Below are positions 1 to 6,240 of a stretch of DNA of 8,892 nt, piece after piece. Source of the DNA: CAIYZT01 sp052387855 (GTDB lineage: Bacteria > Pseudomonadota > Alphaproteobacteria > Rhodobacterales > Rhodobacteraceae); assembly GCA_052387855.1 (NCBI GenBank), contig JBQTIT010000040.1, positions 1 through 8,892 on the forward strand, read 5' to 3'. The notes under the pieces were generated by a model that was given only the letters and a program-made list of their open reading frames with translations, was not told where the DNA came from and made no database searches. Every line of letters begins with the position of its first letter. Positions within the stretch are counted from its first letter, which is position 1. Both the position numbers and the translations under genes were made by a program.

Positions 1-100
1 GGGGGTGGCTTTCTTCCCCCGCCCGCCGGGGCGGCGCACCCTGCGGTGGCATGGCGACGCCCCTACAAAACCCCGGGCCGGGGCCCCCACCGCCCCGCGC

Positions 101-264
101 CCAGCGCCCGACCCGCCCCCCGGCGGGCGCTCCGCACCCGCCGGGTCGGGCGCTGGCCTCTGTGGACTATGCGGAACCGGTCTACCCTCACCGTTCCCAC
201 ACGGGCGGAAAAACGCAGTGCGTTTTCCTTTTCGCCCGCTCTGGCCGAGGCGCTAGCCGAGGTC
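101..264 (+). repeat. Structured intergenic repeat, left-hand copy (parts of two units)
   Basis: This copy belongs to the same family as the array at 8232-8892, in the same orientation. It holds, in order: H5, a long inverted repeat with 14-bp perfect outer arms at 101-114 and 143-156 and inner arms GGCGGG (122-127) / CCCGCC (137-142); H1 (173-197), GGAAC..GGT paired with ACC GTTCC; H2 (202-238), outer arms CGGGCG / CGCCCG around core AAAACGCAGTGCGTTTT (210-226); and H3 (about 241-264), the GCCGAGG..GCCGAGGTCA segment. H4 and H5 are missing after H3, where the 3' end of the EamA gene at 326 follows. Positions 1-100 are GC-rich with short inverted repeats (for example GGGGG 1-5 / CCCCC 16-20), and I see no gene there. 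In H2 one G of the GGGAAAA arm seen elsewhere is A, which weakens the stem by one pair. Confidence 0.88.
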
Positions 265-282
265 ATGCCTTTCCTTCTCCGC

Positions 283-296
283 CCGGCTTCGGCCGG
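283..296. other. Small stem-loop with TTCG loop after the EamA gene
   Basis: CCGGC (283-287), TTCG (288-291) and GCCGG (292-296) form a perfect 5-bp stem with a four-base loop, 30 nt past the stop codon of the minus-strand transporter gene. On the transcribed minus strand the loop reads CGAA. No T-run follows on either strand, so a factor-independent terminator is not supported. It may be a 3' end-protecting hairpin or chance in GC-rich DNA. Confidence 0.35.
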
Positions 297-325
297 CGCC
301 ATGCCGCGCTCGCCCTCCCCCTCCC

Positions 326-1204
326 TCAGGCGGCAAGGCTGATCAGCGCGGTGCCCAGAACCGCCAGGGCCGCACCGGCCCAGGCCGCCGGCCTTGGCGC
401 GGTGCCGCTGGTCAGCCAGATCATCGGCAGGATCAGGATCGGCGTGGTCGAGGTCAGGGTCGAGACGATCCCGACCTCGCCGCTGGCCAGGGCGGCCATC
501 ATCAGGGTCATGCCCAGGAACATCCCCACAAAGGCCGAGCCGGAGATGATCCGCAGCTCGGCCCAGCCGGGGCGCCGCGCGGCGCGGGCAAAGGGAAAGA
601 CCATCAGCAGCACAAAGAACACCCCGCCCAGCCCGGACCGGATGGCCATGGCGGTAAAGGGCTCCACCCCCGCCTCCATCGCGGGGCGGGCCAGCAGGGT
701 TCCGGTGGCCTGCCCGGCGGCGGTGAGCGCGCCCAGCGCCAGCCCCTGCCAGAGCGGATGGCGCGGGGCGTCATCGGGGTGCGATCCGGCCCCCCAAAGC
801 ACCGCCAGCGCAATGCCCGACAGGATCAGGGCAATGCCCGCCACCTGCCCCGGGCCCAGCACCTCGCCCAGAAACAGATAACCCTCCAGCGCCGCAAAGG
901 GGGCGGCGAGCGAGAACAGCAGCGCCGAAAGGCGCGGGCCGGCGACATAGATCGTGGCGAAATAGCTGGCCGAGGCGATCATGATTCCGGTGGCCGAAGA
1001 GGCGGCCAGCAGGCCGAACTGCCACGGCTCGACCCGCGCCCAGCCGCCCAGCGCTACCGAGACGCTGGCCGACATCGCAAAGGCCATCGCCATCTGCCAG
1101 CGGCCAAGCTGAAAGACCCCCACGCGGCCGGACAGCGCGCTGACCATCATGGAGCCGAGCGAAAAGGTAAAGGCCGCCGCCAGCGACAGGACGACGGCCA
1201 GCAC
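326..1204 (-). CDS. EamA/DMT-family transporter (putative metabolite exporter)
   Basis: This 292-residue, very hydrophobic protein has the two-halved, roughly ten-helix plan of the drug/metabolite transporter superfamily. Members are inner-membrane exporters of amino acids and other small metabolites. The first half carries the typical run of a GPRLSALLFS segment (about 89-98), then APFAALEGYLFLGE (101-114), the usual acidic end of helix 4. A hydrophilic linker at about 139-150 (GSHPDDAPRHP) separates the halves. The second half has STLTSTTPILILP (248-260) but lacks the usual GE at its helix-9 end (LTSGTAPRP instead). The start is a GTG, 1 nt after the stop of the upstream aminotransferase gene, with GGGGTG upstream as a possible ribosome site, so translational coupling is likely. 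The substrate cannot be read from sequence. E. coli EamA exports cysteine and O-acetylserine, which would fit the neighbours, but this is inference. Confidence 0.88.
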   Translation of the reverse strand: MLAVVLSLAAAFTFSLGSMMVSALSGRVGVFQLGRWQMAMAFAMSASVSVALGGWARVEPWQFGLLAASSATGIMIASASYFATIYVAGPRLSALLFSLAAPFAALEGYLFLGEVLGPGQVAGIALILSGIALAVLWGAGSHPDDAPRHPLWQGLALGALTAAGQATGTLLARPAMEAGVEPFTAMAIRSGLGGVFFVLLMVFPFARAARRPGWAELRIISGSAFVGMFLGMTLMMAALASGEVGIVSTLTSTTPILILPMIWLTSGTAPRPAAWAGAALAVLGTALISLAA

Positions 1205-1205
1205 C

Positions 1206-2381
1206 TCAGATCACCCCGGCAATCGCCCGCGCAAGGACCGGCACGGTGCGGGCGTTCAGCCCGGCGATGTTGATGCGGCTGTCGCCGACCATGTAGATGC
1301 CATGCCGCTCGCGCAGGGTGTTCACCTGCGCCTCGGTCAGGCCCAGGCGGCTGAACATGCCGCGATGGCTGGCCACAAAGTCAAAGCGGTCCGAGTTTGT
1401 GGCCTGCCGCAGCGCATCTGCCAGGGACCGGCGCAGGGTCAGCATGTTGAGCCGGACCTCTTCCAGCTCCGCCTTCCAGTCGGCGCGCAGGGCGTCATCC
1501 TCAAGGATCATCGTCACCAGCCGCGCGCCGTGGTCGGGCGGAAAGCTGAAGTTCTGCCGGTTCAGGAAATTCAGGTTGCCCTGCACCACATCGCGCCGCT
1601 CGGGGCCGGTCAGGGCGATCAGGATGCCGGTCCGTTCGCGGTAGATGCCAAAGTTCTTGGAGCAGGAGGCGGCGATCAGCACCTCGGGGAAGCGGTCCGC
1701 GACCAGCCTTGTGGCGGCGGCGTCCTCTTCCAGCCCGTCGCCAAAGCCCTGATAGGCCAGATCGACAAAGGGCACCGCCCCCCGGGCCGCCAAAAGGTCG
1801 ACCACCTGGCCCCATTGGTCCAGCGACAGGTTGGCCCCGGTCGGATTGTGGCAGCAGCCGTGCAGCAGCACCGCGTCCCCGGCCCGGACGCCGGCAAGGT
1901 CCGCCATCAGCCCGTCAAAATCGACGCCGCGCGTGGCGGGGTCGAAATAGCGGTACTCGGCCATCTGCATGCCCAGGTACCGGATGATCGAGGGATGGTT
2001 CGGCCAGGTCGGGTTCGACAGCCAGACCGTGGCCCTGGGCGCGGACATGCGGATCAGCTCCAGCGCCTGCCGGATCGCGCCGGTGCCGCCGGGTGTGGCG
2101 ACGGATGCCGCGCGGGCCCCATGCGCCCCGCCCAGGATCATCGCCACCATCGCGGCGTTGAACGCCGGCTCACCCGCAAGGCCGGTGTAGGTCTTGGTCG
2201 TCTCGACCTCCCACAGCCGCCGCTCGGCCGCCTTGACGGCGCGCATCACCGGGGTCAGGCCGGTGGCGTCCTTGTAGACGCCGACGCCCAGGTCGATCTT
2301 GTCCGCGCGCGGATCGTCGCGGAACATCGCGATCAGCGCCAGGATCTTGTCCTGCGGCTGCGGGTTCAGGGTTTCCAGCAT
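1206..2381 (-). CDS. tyrB: Aromatic/aspartate aminotransferase, PLP-dependent class I
   Basis: This 391-residue cytosolic enzyme moves an amino group between aromatic or acidic amino acids and 2-oxo acids. The class I aminotransferase landmarks are present: GGT at 98-100 (phosphate contact), W126 stacking on PLP, HNPTG at 178-182 with N179, D207 and Y210 in VDLAYQGFGDG, the Schiff-base lysine K242 in SCSKNFG, R250 for PLP phosphate, and R369 in SRINIAGLN for the substrate carboxylate. The sequence closely resembles the structurally known Paracoccus denitrificans aromatic aminotransferase (from memory). The start at 2381 gives the family N-terminus MLETLNPQ; an in-frame start at 2447 would add 22 residues unlike the family and overlap sseA. 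The gene lies 7 nt after sseA and 1 nt before the EamA gene, so it is probably co-transcribed. Aromatic versus aspartate preference cannot be settled here. Aspartate aminotransferases can also act on cysteine. Confidence 0.95.
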   Translation of the reverse strand: MLETLNPQPQDKILALIAMFRDDPRADKIDLGVGVYKDATGLTPVMRAVKAAERRLWEVETTKTYTGLAGEPAFNAAMVAMILGGAHGARAASVATPGGTGAIRQALELIRMSAPRATVWLSNPTWPNHPSIIRYLGMQMAEYRYFDPATRGVDFDGLMADLAGVRAGDAVLLHGCCHNPTGANLSLDQWGQVVDLLAARGAVPFVDLAYQGFGDGLEEDAAATRLVADRFPEVLIAASCSKNFGIYRERTGILIALTGPERRDVVQGNLNFLNRQNFSFPPDHGARLVTMILEDDALRADWKAELEEVRLNMLTLRRSLADALRQATNSDRFDFVASHRGMFSRLGLTEAQVNTLRERHGIYMVGDSRINIAGLNARTVPVLARAIAGVI

Positions 2382-2388
2382 CGGGGTG

Positions 2389-3249
2389 TCAGCCTTTCTC
2401 GACCTCAAGGTCATCGTACATGCCCCATTCGGCCCAGGAGCCGTCATAAAGCGCGTGGTTACGGTGGCCGATGCGCTCCAGCGCCAGCGACAGGATGGCC
2501 GAGGTCACGCCCGAGCCGCAGGAGGTGATCACCGGCCTGGACAGATCGACGCCGGCGGTCTCGAACACGGCGCGGATTTCGGCCAGGGTCTTCATGGTGC
2601 CGTCGCCGTTCAGAAGCGTGGCGAAGGGGACATTGCGCGAGCCCGGGATGCGGCCGGACCGCAGGCCCGGCCGGGGCTCGGGCGCCTCGCCGCGAAAGCG
2701 CGCGGCGGGGCGGGCATCGACGATCTCTGCCTCGCCCAGCTTGGCGGCATGGGCGACTTGCGTCACATCCTTGACCAGGTGGTTCTGCCGGCTGACGGTC
2801 ATGTGCCGGTCGCGGGCGATGGGGGGCATGTCCTCGATCTCGCGGCCCTCGGCGCGCCATTTGGGCAAACCGCCGTCAAGCACAGCGACATCCAGCTTGC
2901 CCATCAGCCGGAACGTCCACCAGACCCGCGCCGCCGAATAAAGGCCCGCCCCGTCATAGACCACCACCTGATGCCCGTCGCCCACCCCCATCGCGCGCAT
3001 CCGGCTGATGAACTTTTCCGGCGGCGGCGCCATGTGCGGCAGGGTCGATCGCTGGTCCGAAATCTCGTCGATGTCAAAGAACCGCGCACCGGGAATATGG
3101 CCTGCGGCATATTCGGCGCGGCCATCGCGATTGTGGGCCGGCATGTACCAGCTTGCATCCAGAACCCTGAGGTCGGGGTCCTTCAGATGCGCGGCCAGCC
3201 AGTCGGTCGAGACCAGCGTTCGGGGGTCATCCTGAAATGGCGTCTGCAT
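2389..3249 (-). CDS. sseA: 3-mercaptopyruvate sulfurtransferase (two-domain rhodanese)
   Basis: This 286-residue protein has the tandem rhodanese layout: an inactive N-terminal domain (about 10-135, with LRVLDASWYMP, HIPGARFFDID and YDG) and a catalytic C-terminal domain (about 165-283). The active-site loop is CGSGVTS with catalytic C244. CG(S/T)GVT marks 3-mercaptopyruvate sulfurtransferases, whereas thiosulfate sulfurtransferases usually have CRKGVT. The second-domain signature GRIPGSRNVP (199-208) and the basic residues R180 (in VDAR), R185 and R194 are also present. The reaction moves sulfur from 3-mercaptopyruvate to the cysteine and then to thiol, cyanide or thioredoxin acceptors, giving pyruvate. 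There is no signal peptide, so it is cytosolic. The ATG is preceded by AGGGAG about 12 nt upstream, a rather long spacing. It lies 70 nt after smpB and 7 nt before the aminotransferase gene. Confidence 0.95.
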   Translation of the reverse strand: MQTPFQDDPRTLVSTDWLAAHLKDPDLRVLDASWYMPAHNRDGRAEYAAGHIPGARFFDIDEISDQRSTLPHMAPPPEKFISRMRAMGVGDGHQVVVYDGAGLYSAARVWWTFRLMGKLDVAVLDGGLPKWRAEGREIEDMPPIARDRHMTVSRQNHLVKDVTQVAHAAKLGEAEIVDARPAARFRGEAPEPRPGLRSGRIPGSRNVPFATLLNGDGTMKTLAEIRAVFETAGVDLSRPVITSCGSGVTSAILSLALERIGHRNHALYDGSWAEWGMYDDLEVEKG

Positions 3250-3319
3250 GGGCTCGCACGGCTCCCTGATGGTCCCCCCGCACTAGCGCCCCGCCGAGGC
3301 GCAATCAAGGGGCAGCCGA

Positions 3320-3799
3320 TCAGCCCTGATGGCCCTGCTTCAAGAGCCGCGCTTTCTGGCGGTCCCAGTCGCGCTTGGCGCTGGTTTCGCGCTTGTCGGC
3401 CAGTTTCTTGCCCTTGGCCACGCCGATCCTGACCTTCACGATGCCGCGCTCGTTGAAATACATCTTCAGCGGCACCAGCGTCATGCCCTCGCGCGCGGTG
3501 GCGTTCCAGAGGCGCGAGAGCTCTTTCTTCGACACCAAGAGCTTGCGCCGGCGGCGTTCCTCATGGCCCCAGATCTTGGCCTCGTTGTAGGGCGCGATGT
3601 AGCCGTTGATCAGCCACAGCTCGCCCCCCTCGACCGAGGCATAGCTTTCGCCCAGATTCGAGCCGCCCTTGCGCAGGCTCTTGACCTCGGAGCCCAAAAG
3701 CATGATCCCGGCCTCAAGGTCGGATTCGATGGCATAGTCGAACCGCGCGCGCCGGTTTTCCGCGATGAGTTTCGAATTTGGATCGGACTTGGCCACCAT
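3320..3799 (-). CDS. smpB: SsrA (tmRNA)-binding protein SmpB
   Basis: SmpB binds tmRNA and brings it to ribosomes stalled on truncated mRNA, allowing trans-translation and tagging of the nascent chain. The 159-residue product is the normal family length. It shows ENRRARFDY (14-22), GSEVKSLR (36-43), the ESYASVEGGELWLIN strand (51-65), HEERRRRKLL (79-88), LVPLKMYFNERG (108-119), then VKVRIGVAKGKKLADKR and a basic C-terminal tail RDWDRQKARLLK (143-154) that enters the ribosomal mRNA channel. The ATG at 3799 gives the family N-terminus; the open frame runs further upstream to 4096, but that part only mirrors the opposite-strand channel gene. The tmRNA gene itself is not in this window. In many alphaproteobacteria smpB sits close to dapA; here a channel gene and a transporter gene separate them. 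Confidence 0.97.
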   Translation of the reverse strand: MVAKSDPNSKLIAENRRARFDYAIESDLEAGIMLLGSEVKSLRKGGSNLGESYASVEGGELWLINGYIAPYNEAKIWGHEERRRRKLLVSKKELSRLWNATAREGMTLVPLKMYFNERGIVKVRIGVAKGKKLADKRETSAKRDWDRQKARLLKQGHQG

Positions 3800-3850
3800 G
3801 ATCCGCCCGAGATAGGCGACGGGCGCGCGCAAGTCCAGATCAACCCGGAC

Positions 3851-3855
3851 GGAGG
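3851..3855 (+). promoter_or_regulatory. Strong ribosome-binding site of the channel-like gene
   Basis: GGAGG with 7 nt to the ATG at 3863 is the best Shine-Dalgarno match seen in the window. It fixes the start of the channel-like gene within a frame that is open from 3329. It lies in the 63-nt gap between the divergent smpB and channel genes. Confidence 0.8.
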
Positions 3856-3862
3856 TCACGAG

Positions 3863-4315
3863 ATGGCAATGCAGATCGCCCTTGGCACCTTTCTTCTGCT
3901 GGTGAACATCGGCATCGCCGCCTTCAGCGCCATGGCGCTGGAGGTTGCCTTTCTGCGCGGCCACCGCTGGCTGCTGCAAGAGCCGCACCGGCCCAAGCTG
4001 GCGCTGGTGATCGCGGGGGTGTCGCTGTGCATCCTGGGCGTGATCTCGGTCGGGCTCTGGGTCTGGGCGCTGGCCTATTACCTGATCGGCGCGCATCCGA
4101 CGATGGAAGAGGCGCTCTATTTCTCGTCCGTGATCTACACCACGCTGGGCCTTGGCGATGTGCTGCTGCCCAGGGAATGGCGCCTGCTGGCCGGGATGGA
4201 GGCGGCCAACGGGTTTCTCAACTTTGGCCTGCTGACGGCGCTTCTGATCGAGGCGCTGCGCACGGTGCGCCTTGGCCAGGTCGAGGTGAAGCGGGGCAAA
4301 CGCGGCAGCGGCTGA
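3863..4315 (+). CDS. Small ion-channel-like membrane protein (two-TM pore domain)
   Basis: This 150-residue protein has predicted membrane segments at about 4-27, 45-74 and 106-131. Between the last two lies a pore-loop-like stretch, EEALYFSSVIYTTLGLGD (82-99). TTLGLGD aligns with the potassium-channel selectivity filter TTxGYGD, with leucine in place of the usual tyrosine or phenylalanine. This suggests the Ion_trans_2 (two-TM channel) family, often annotated as 'ion channel' or 'two pore domain potassium channel family protein'. Selectivity for potassium is not certain, given the filter change. The short basic C-terminus (VRLGQVEVKRGKRG) has no RCK or cyclic-nucleotide domain, so no ligand gating is visible. 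An extra N-terminal helix precedes the pore module. The gene diverges from smpB and ends 6 nt before the stop of the convergent EamA gene. Its functional link to the neighbours is unknown. Confidence 0.85.
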   Translation: MAMQIALGTFLLLVNIGIAAFSAMALEVAFLRGHRWLLQEPHRPKLALVIAGVSLCILGVISVGLWVWALAYYLIGAHPTMEEALYFSSVIYTTLGLGDVLLPREWRLLAGMEAANGFLNFGLLTALLIEALRTVRLGQVEVKRGKRGSG

Positions 4316-4327
4316 GCCGGCTCAGCC
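4310..4327. repeat. Perfect 18-bp palindrome holding two convergent stop codons
   Basis: GGCTGAGCCGGCTCAGCC reads the same on both strands. It contains the TGA of the channel gene (4313-4315) and, on the other strand, the TGA of the EamA gene (4322-4324), placed symmetrically. It could form a hairpin at the 3' end of both transcripts, but no T-run follows on either side, so it is not a standard factor-independent terminator. It may be a bidirectional stop element or partly a result of the two gene ends meeting. Confidence 0.85.
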
Positions 4328-5200
4328 CCGCCCCGCCGTTCGCCCCCCGGCCATCAGCGCCACGCCGCAGACCACGATCATCGCCGCGCCCAGCAGCGTC
4401 ATGGCGTCAGGCCGCTCGCCAAAGACCAGACCCCCAAGCACCAGCGCAAAGAGCAGCCGCGAATAGCGCAGCGGGGTGACGGCAGCGACCTGACCCGTGC
4501 GCATGGCTTGCGTGAGCGCGCCATAGCCCAGAATGCCGAACCCCGTGGCCCCGGCAACCATCGCCCACTGGCCGGGCGCGGGCCAGAGCGCGCCGCCCGA
4601 ACGGGCCAGCAGCAGCGCGCCGGCCAGCGCCAGCACCGCAAACCCCGCCAGCCCAAGCTGCGCCATCGTCAGCGAGGGCGCCGCCGCCCTGGTGGCCAGA
4701 TCGCGCCCGGCAAAGCCCAAAAGCCCGATGACCGCGAGCCAGGACAGCGCGTCGAACCCGTCAAGCCCCGGGCGGATGATGATCAGCACGCCCGCCAGGC
4801 CAAGGCCGATCAGCGCCCAGCGCCGGGCGCCAACGCGCTCGCCAAACAGCCAGGCCGCGCCCAGCACCACCACCAGCGGCGTCGCCTGCAGGATCGCCGA
4901 GGCGGTGGAGATCGGCGTCAGCGCCACCGCCAGGCCGTAAAAGAGCCGGCCCACCAGCTCAAAGGCGCTGCGGACCAGCATGGTGCGCCGGAACAGGGCG
5001 CGCGGCAGCGCCGGCGTGCCCTGCGCCCGCGCGAGGGCGGCAAAGACCAGCGCGCCGCCAAGGCCCATCATCGCCATGATCTGCCCCAGCGGCATCTGGA
5101 CCGCCGCCGCCTTCAGAAAAGCATCCTCGACCGCGAAACCCGCCATCGAGCCGGTCATCCACAGCGCGCCCGCCAGATTGTGGCCGGCGTCCCGCCGCAT
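4322..5200 (-). CDS. EamA/DMT-family transporter (second copy)
   Basis: This 292-residue protein with about ten hydrophobic segments is an inner-membrane drug/metabolite transporter. Both EamA halves are clear. Half one ends in ATPLVVVLGAAWLFGER (106-122) followed by VGARRWALIGLGLAGVLIIIRPG, and half two has TPLRYSRLLFALVLGGLVFGER (242-263). The repeated GER at helix ends is typical of the family. It is only distantly like the EamA protein at 326-1204 (different loops and GER motifs), so this is not a recent duplication. The ATG lies 3 nt after the dapA stop, with no strong ribosome site (only GATCTGA nearby), so translation is probably coupled to dapA. A link to lysine or diaminopimelate export is possible from context but not shown. 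Related proteins include uptake carriers as well as exporters, so direction and substrate are open. Confidence 0.9.
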   Translation of the reverse strand: MRRDAGHNLAGALWMTGSMAGFAVEDAFLKAAAVQMPLGQIMAMMGLGGALVFAALARAQGTPALPRALFRRTMLVRSAFELVGRLFYGLAVALTPISTASAILQATPLVVVLGAAWLFGERVGARRWALIGLGLAGVLIIIRPGLDGFDALSWLAVIGLLGFAGRDLATRAAAPSLTMAQLGLAGFAVLALAGALLLARSGGALWPAPGQWAMVAGATGFGILGYGALTQAMRTGQVAAVTPLRYSRLLFALVLGGLVFGERPDAMTLLGAAMIVVCGVALMAGGRTAGRG

Positions 5201-5203
5201 GGG

Positions 5204-6076
5204 TCAGATCAGGCCGGCGTGCTGCATGGCGGCGCGGATGCGCGCCTTGGTGCCATCGGTCAGGCCGACCAGCGGCAGGCGCACCTCTTCGCTGCACCGG
5301 CCCAGCAGGGACAGGCCGTATTTGGCGCCCGCCAGCCCCGGCTCGATGAAGATCGCCTCGTGCAGCGGCATCAGGCGGTCCTGATAGTCCAGCGCCGTGG
5401 CATAGTCGCCGCGCAGCGTCGCCTCCTGAAACTCGGCACACAGGCGCGGCGCGACGTTGGCGGTGACCGAGATGCAACCCACCCCGCCGTGGGCGTTGAA
5501 GCCGAGCGCCGTGGCATCCTCGCCCGAAAGCTGGATGAAATCCGCCCCGCAGGTGGCGCGCTGCATCGAGACGCGCTCGATCTTGCCGGTGGCGTCCTTG
5601 ACGCCGACGATCCGGGGCAGCCGCGCGAGCTGCCCCATCGTCTCGGGCGTCATGTCGACGACGGACCGGCCGGGAATGTTGTAGATGATGATCGGCAGGG
5701 TGCAGCAGTCGTGAAGCGCGGTGAAATGCGCGATCAGGCCGGCCTGCGTCGGCTTGTTGTAATAGGGCGTGACCACCAGCGCGGCATCGGCGCCGACCGA
5801 TTCGGCGTGGCGGATCAGCGCGATGCCCTCGACCGTGTTGTTCGACCCGGCCCCGGCGATCACCTTGACCCGGCCGGCGGCCGCCTTGACCACGGCCTCG
5901 ATCACCTGGCCGTGCTCGTCATGGCTGAGCGTCGGGCTTTCGCCCGTGGTGCCCACCGGAACCAGGCCATGGCTGCCCATCTCGATATGCCAGTCGACCA
6001 GCCGTTTCAGCGCGTCAAAGTCCACGGCGCCGTTCTTGAACGGCGTGATCAGGGCAGGATAGGACCCCTTGAACAT
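5204..6076 (-). CDS. dapA: 4-hydroxy-tetrahydrodipicolinate synthase
   Basis: DapA condenses pyruvate with aspartate-4-semialdehyde, the first committed step to diaminopimelate and lysine, in the cytosol as a TIM-barrel tetramer. The 290-residue length is normal. Visible residues, with E. coli equivalents: GTTGESPTL (42-50) with T43/T44 (T44/T45), Y106 in TPYYNKP (Y107), Y132 and R137 in YNIPGR (Y133, R138), and Schiff-base K160 in GVKDATG (K161). SGEDATALGFNAHGGVGCISV (184-204) is the family glycine-rich segment. The start at 6076 gives the family N-terminus MFKGSYPALITPF and has GGGAG 6 nt upstream; the frame stays open to 6232, but that extension covers the likely promoter and matches nothing in the family. 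The gene is transcribed into the downstream EamA gene and diverges from the lytic transglycosylase gene. Confidence 0.97.
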   Translation of the reverse strand: MFKGSYPALITPFKNGAVDFDALKRLVDWHIEMGSHGLVPVGTTGESPTLSHDEHGQVIEAVVKAAAGRVKVIAGAGSNNTVEGIALIRHAESVGADAALVVTPYYNKPTQAGLIAHFTALHDCCTLPIIIYNIPGRSVVDMTPETMGQLARLPRIVGVKDATGKIERVSMQRATCGADFIQLSGEDATALGFNAHGGVGCISVTANVAPRLCAEFQEATLRGDYATALDYQDRLMPLHEAIFIEPGLAGAKYGLSLLGRCSEEVRLPLVGLTDGTKARIRAAMQHAGLI

Positions 6077-6082
6077 GACACG

Positions 6083-6087
6083 CTCCC
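6083..6087 (-). promoter_or_regulatory. Ribosome-binding site deciding the dapA start
   Basis: On the minus strand this reads GGGAG with 6 nt to the ATG ending at 6076. It supports 6076 over any start further upstream in the open frame. Confidence 0.7.
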
Positions 6088-6129
6088 ATGATGGGCCGCC
6101 GACAGCGCGGGGCCGGGTTGACTGCGGCC

Positions 6130-6158
6130 TGATTAGCGGCAGTTCGGCACTTTGCCAA
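6130..6158 (-). promoter_or_regulatory. Candidate dapA promoter
   Basis: On the minus strand TTGGCA (6158-6153) matches the sigma-70 -35 box at 5 of 6 positions. After a 17-nt spacer comes TAATCA (6135-6130), a weak -10. Initiation would fall near 6123, giving a leader of about 47 nt before the dapA ATG. The -35 overlaps one of the repeats at 6151-6165. This is a sequence match only, and the -10 is poor. Confidence 0.4.
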
Positions 6159-6186
6159 GTCTGCGCGACATTTTGCCGAAGTGCGC
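6143..6186. repeat. Paired short repeats in the dapA-slt divergent promoter region
   Basis: TTTGCC-AAGTCTGCG (6151-6165) and TTTGCCGAAGTGCG (6172-6185) are imperfect direct repeats 21 bp apart, about two helical turns. TTCGGCA (6143-6149) and TGCCGAA (6174-6180) are a perfect 7-bp inverted pair around the first repeat. The arrangement overlaps the candidate dapA -35 box and could be a regulator site, though the regulator is unknown. Confidence 0.4.
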
Positions 6187-6198
6187 CACGCCACGCCC

Positions 6199-6226
6199 TT
6201 GTGAGTTGAGCCCTGACTGCTATCCT
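6199..6226 (+). promoter_or_regulatory. Candidate promoter of the lytic transglycosylase gene
   Basis: TTGTGA (6199-6204), a 16-nt spacer and TATCCT (6221-6226) match each sigma-70 box at 4 of 6 positions. Initiation near 6233 would leave about 8 nt before the ATG at 6241, or about 20 nt before the ATG at 6253. If right, this favours the later start. The match is weak. Confidence 0.3.
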
Positions 6227-6240
6227 TTGCACAAAAAGGC

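Noticed and set aside
202..238. H2 as a classical factor-independent terminator of the minus-strand operon
   Set aside because: The T-run on the minus strand is mostly inside the stem, GC pairs near the loop are few, and one pair is broken in this copy.
51..881. Plus-strand open frame of 276 codons over the left repeat and the EamA gene
   Set aside because: It crosses a structured repeat and the antisense of a clear transporter gene, with a Pro/Arg/Ala-rich product and no ribosome site.
3286..3302. Small hairpin GCGCC..GGCGC between smpB and sseA as a terminator
   Set aside because: The stem is only 5 bp and no T-run follows on the minus strand. Read-through from smpB into sseA seems more likely.
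3800..4096. N-terminal extension of smpB to 4096
   Set aside because: The extra residues are the reverse strand of the channel gene, which has a strong ribosome site and membrane helices. SmpB is full length from 3799.
6077..6232. N-terminal extension of dapA to 6232
   Set aside because: DapA is full length from 6076 with a good ribosome site, and the extension overlaps the promoter region.
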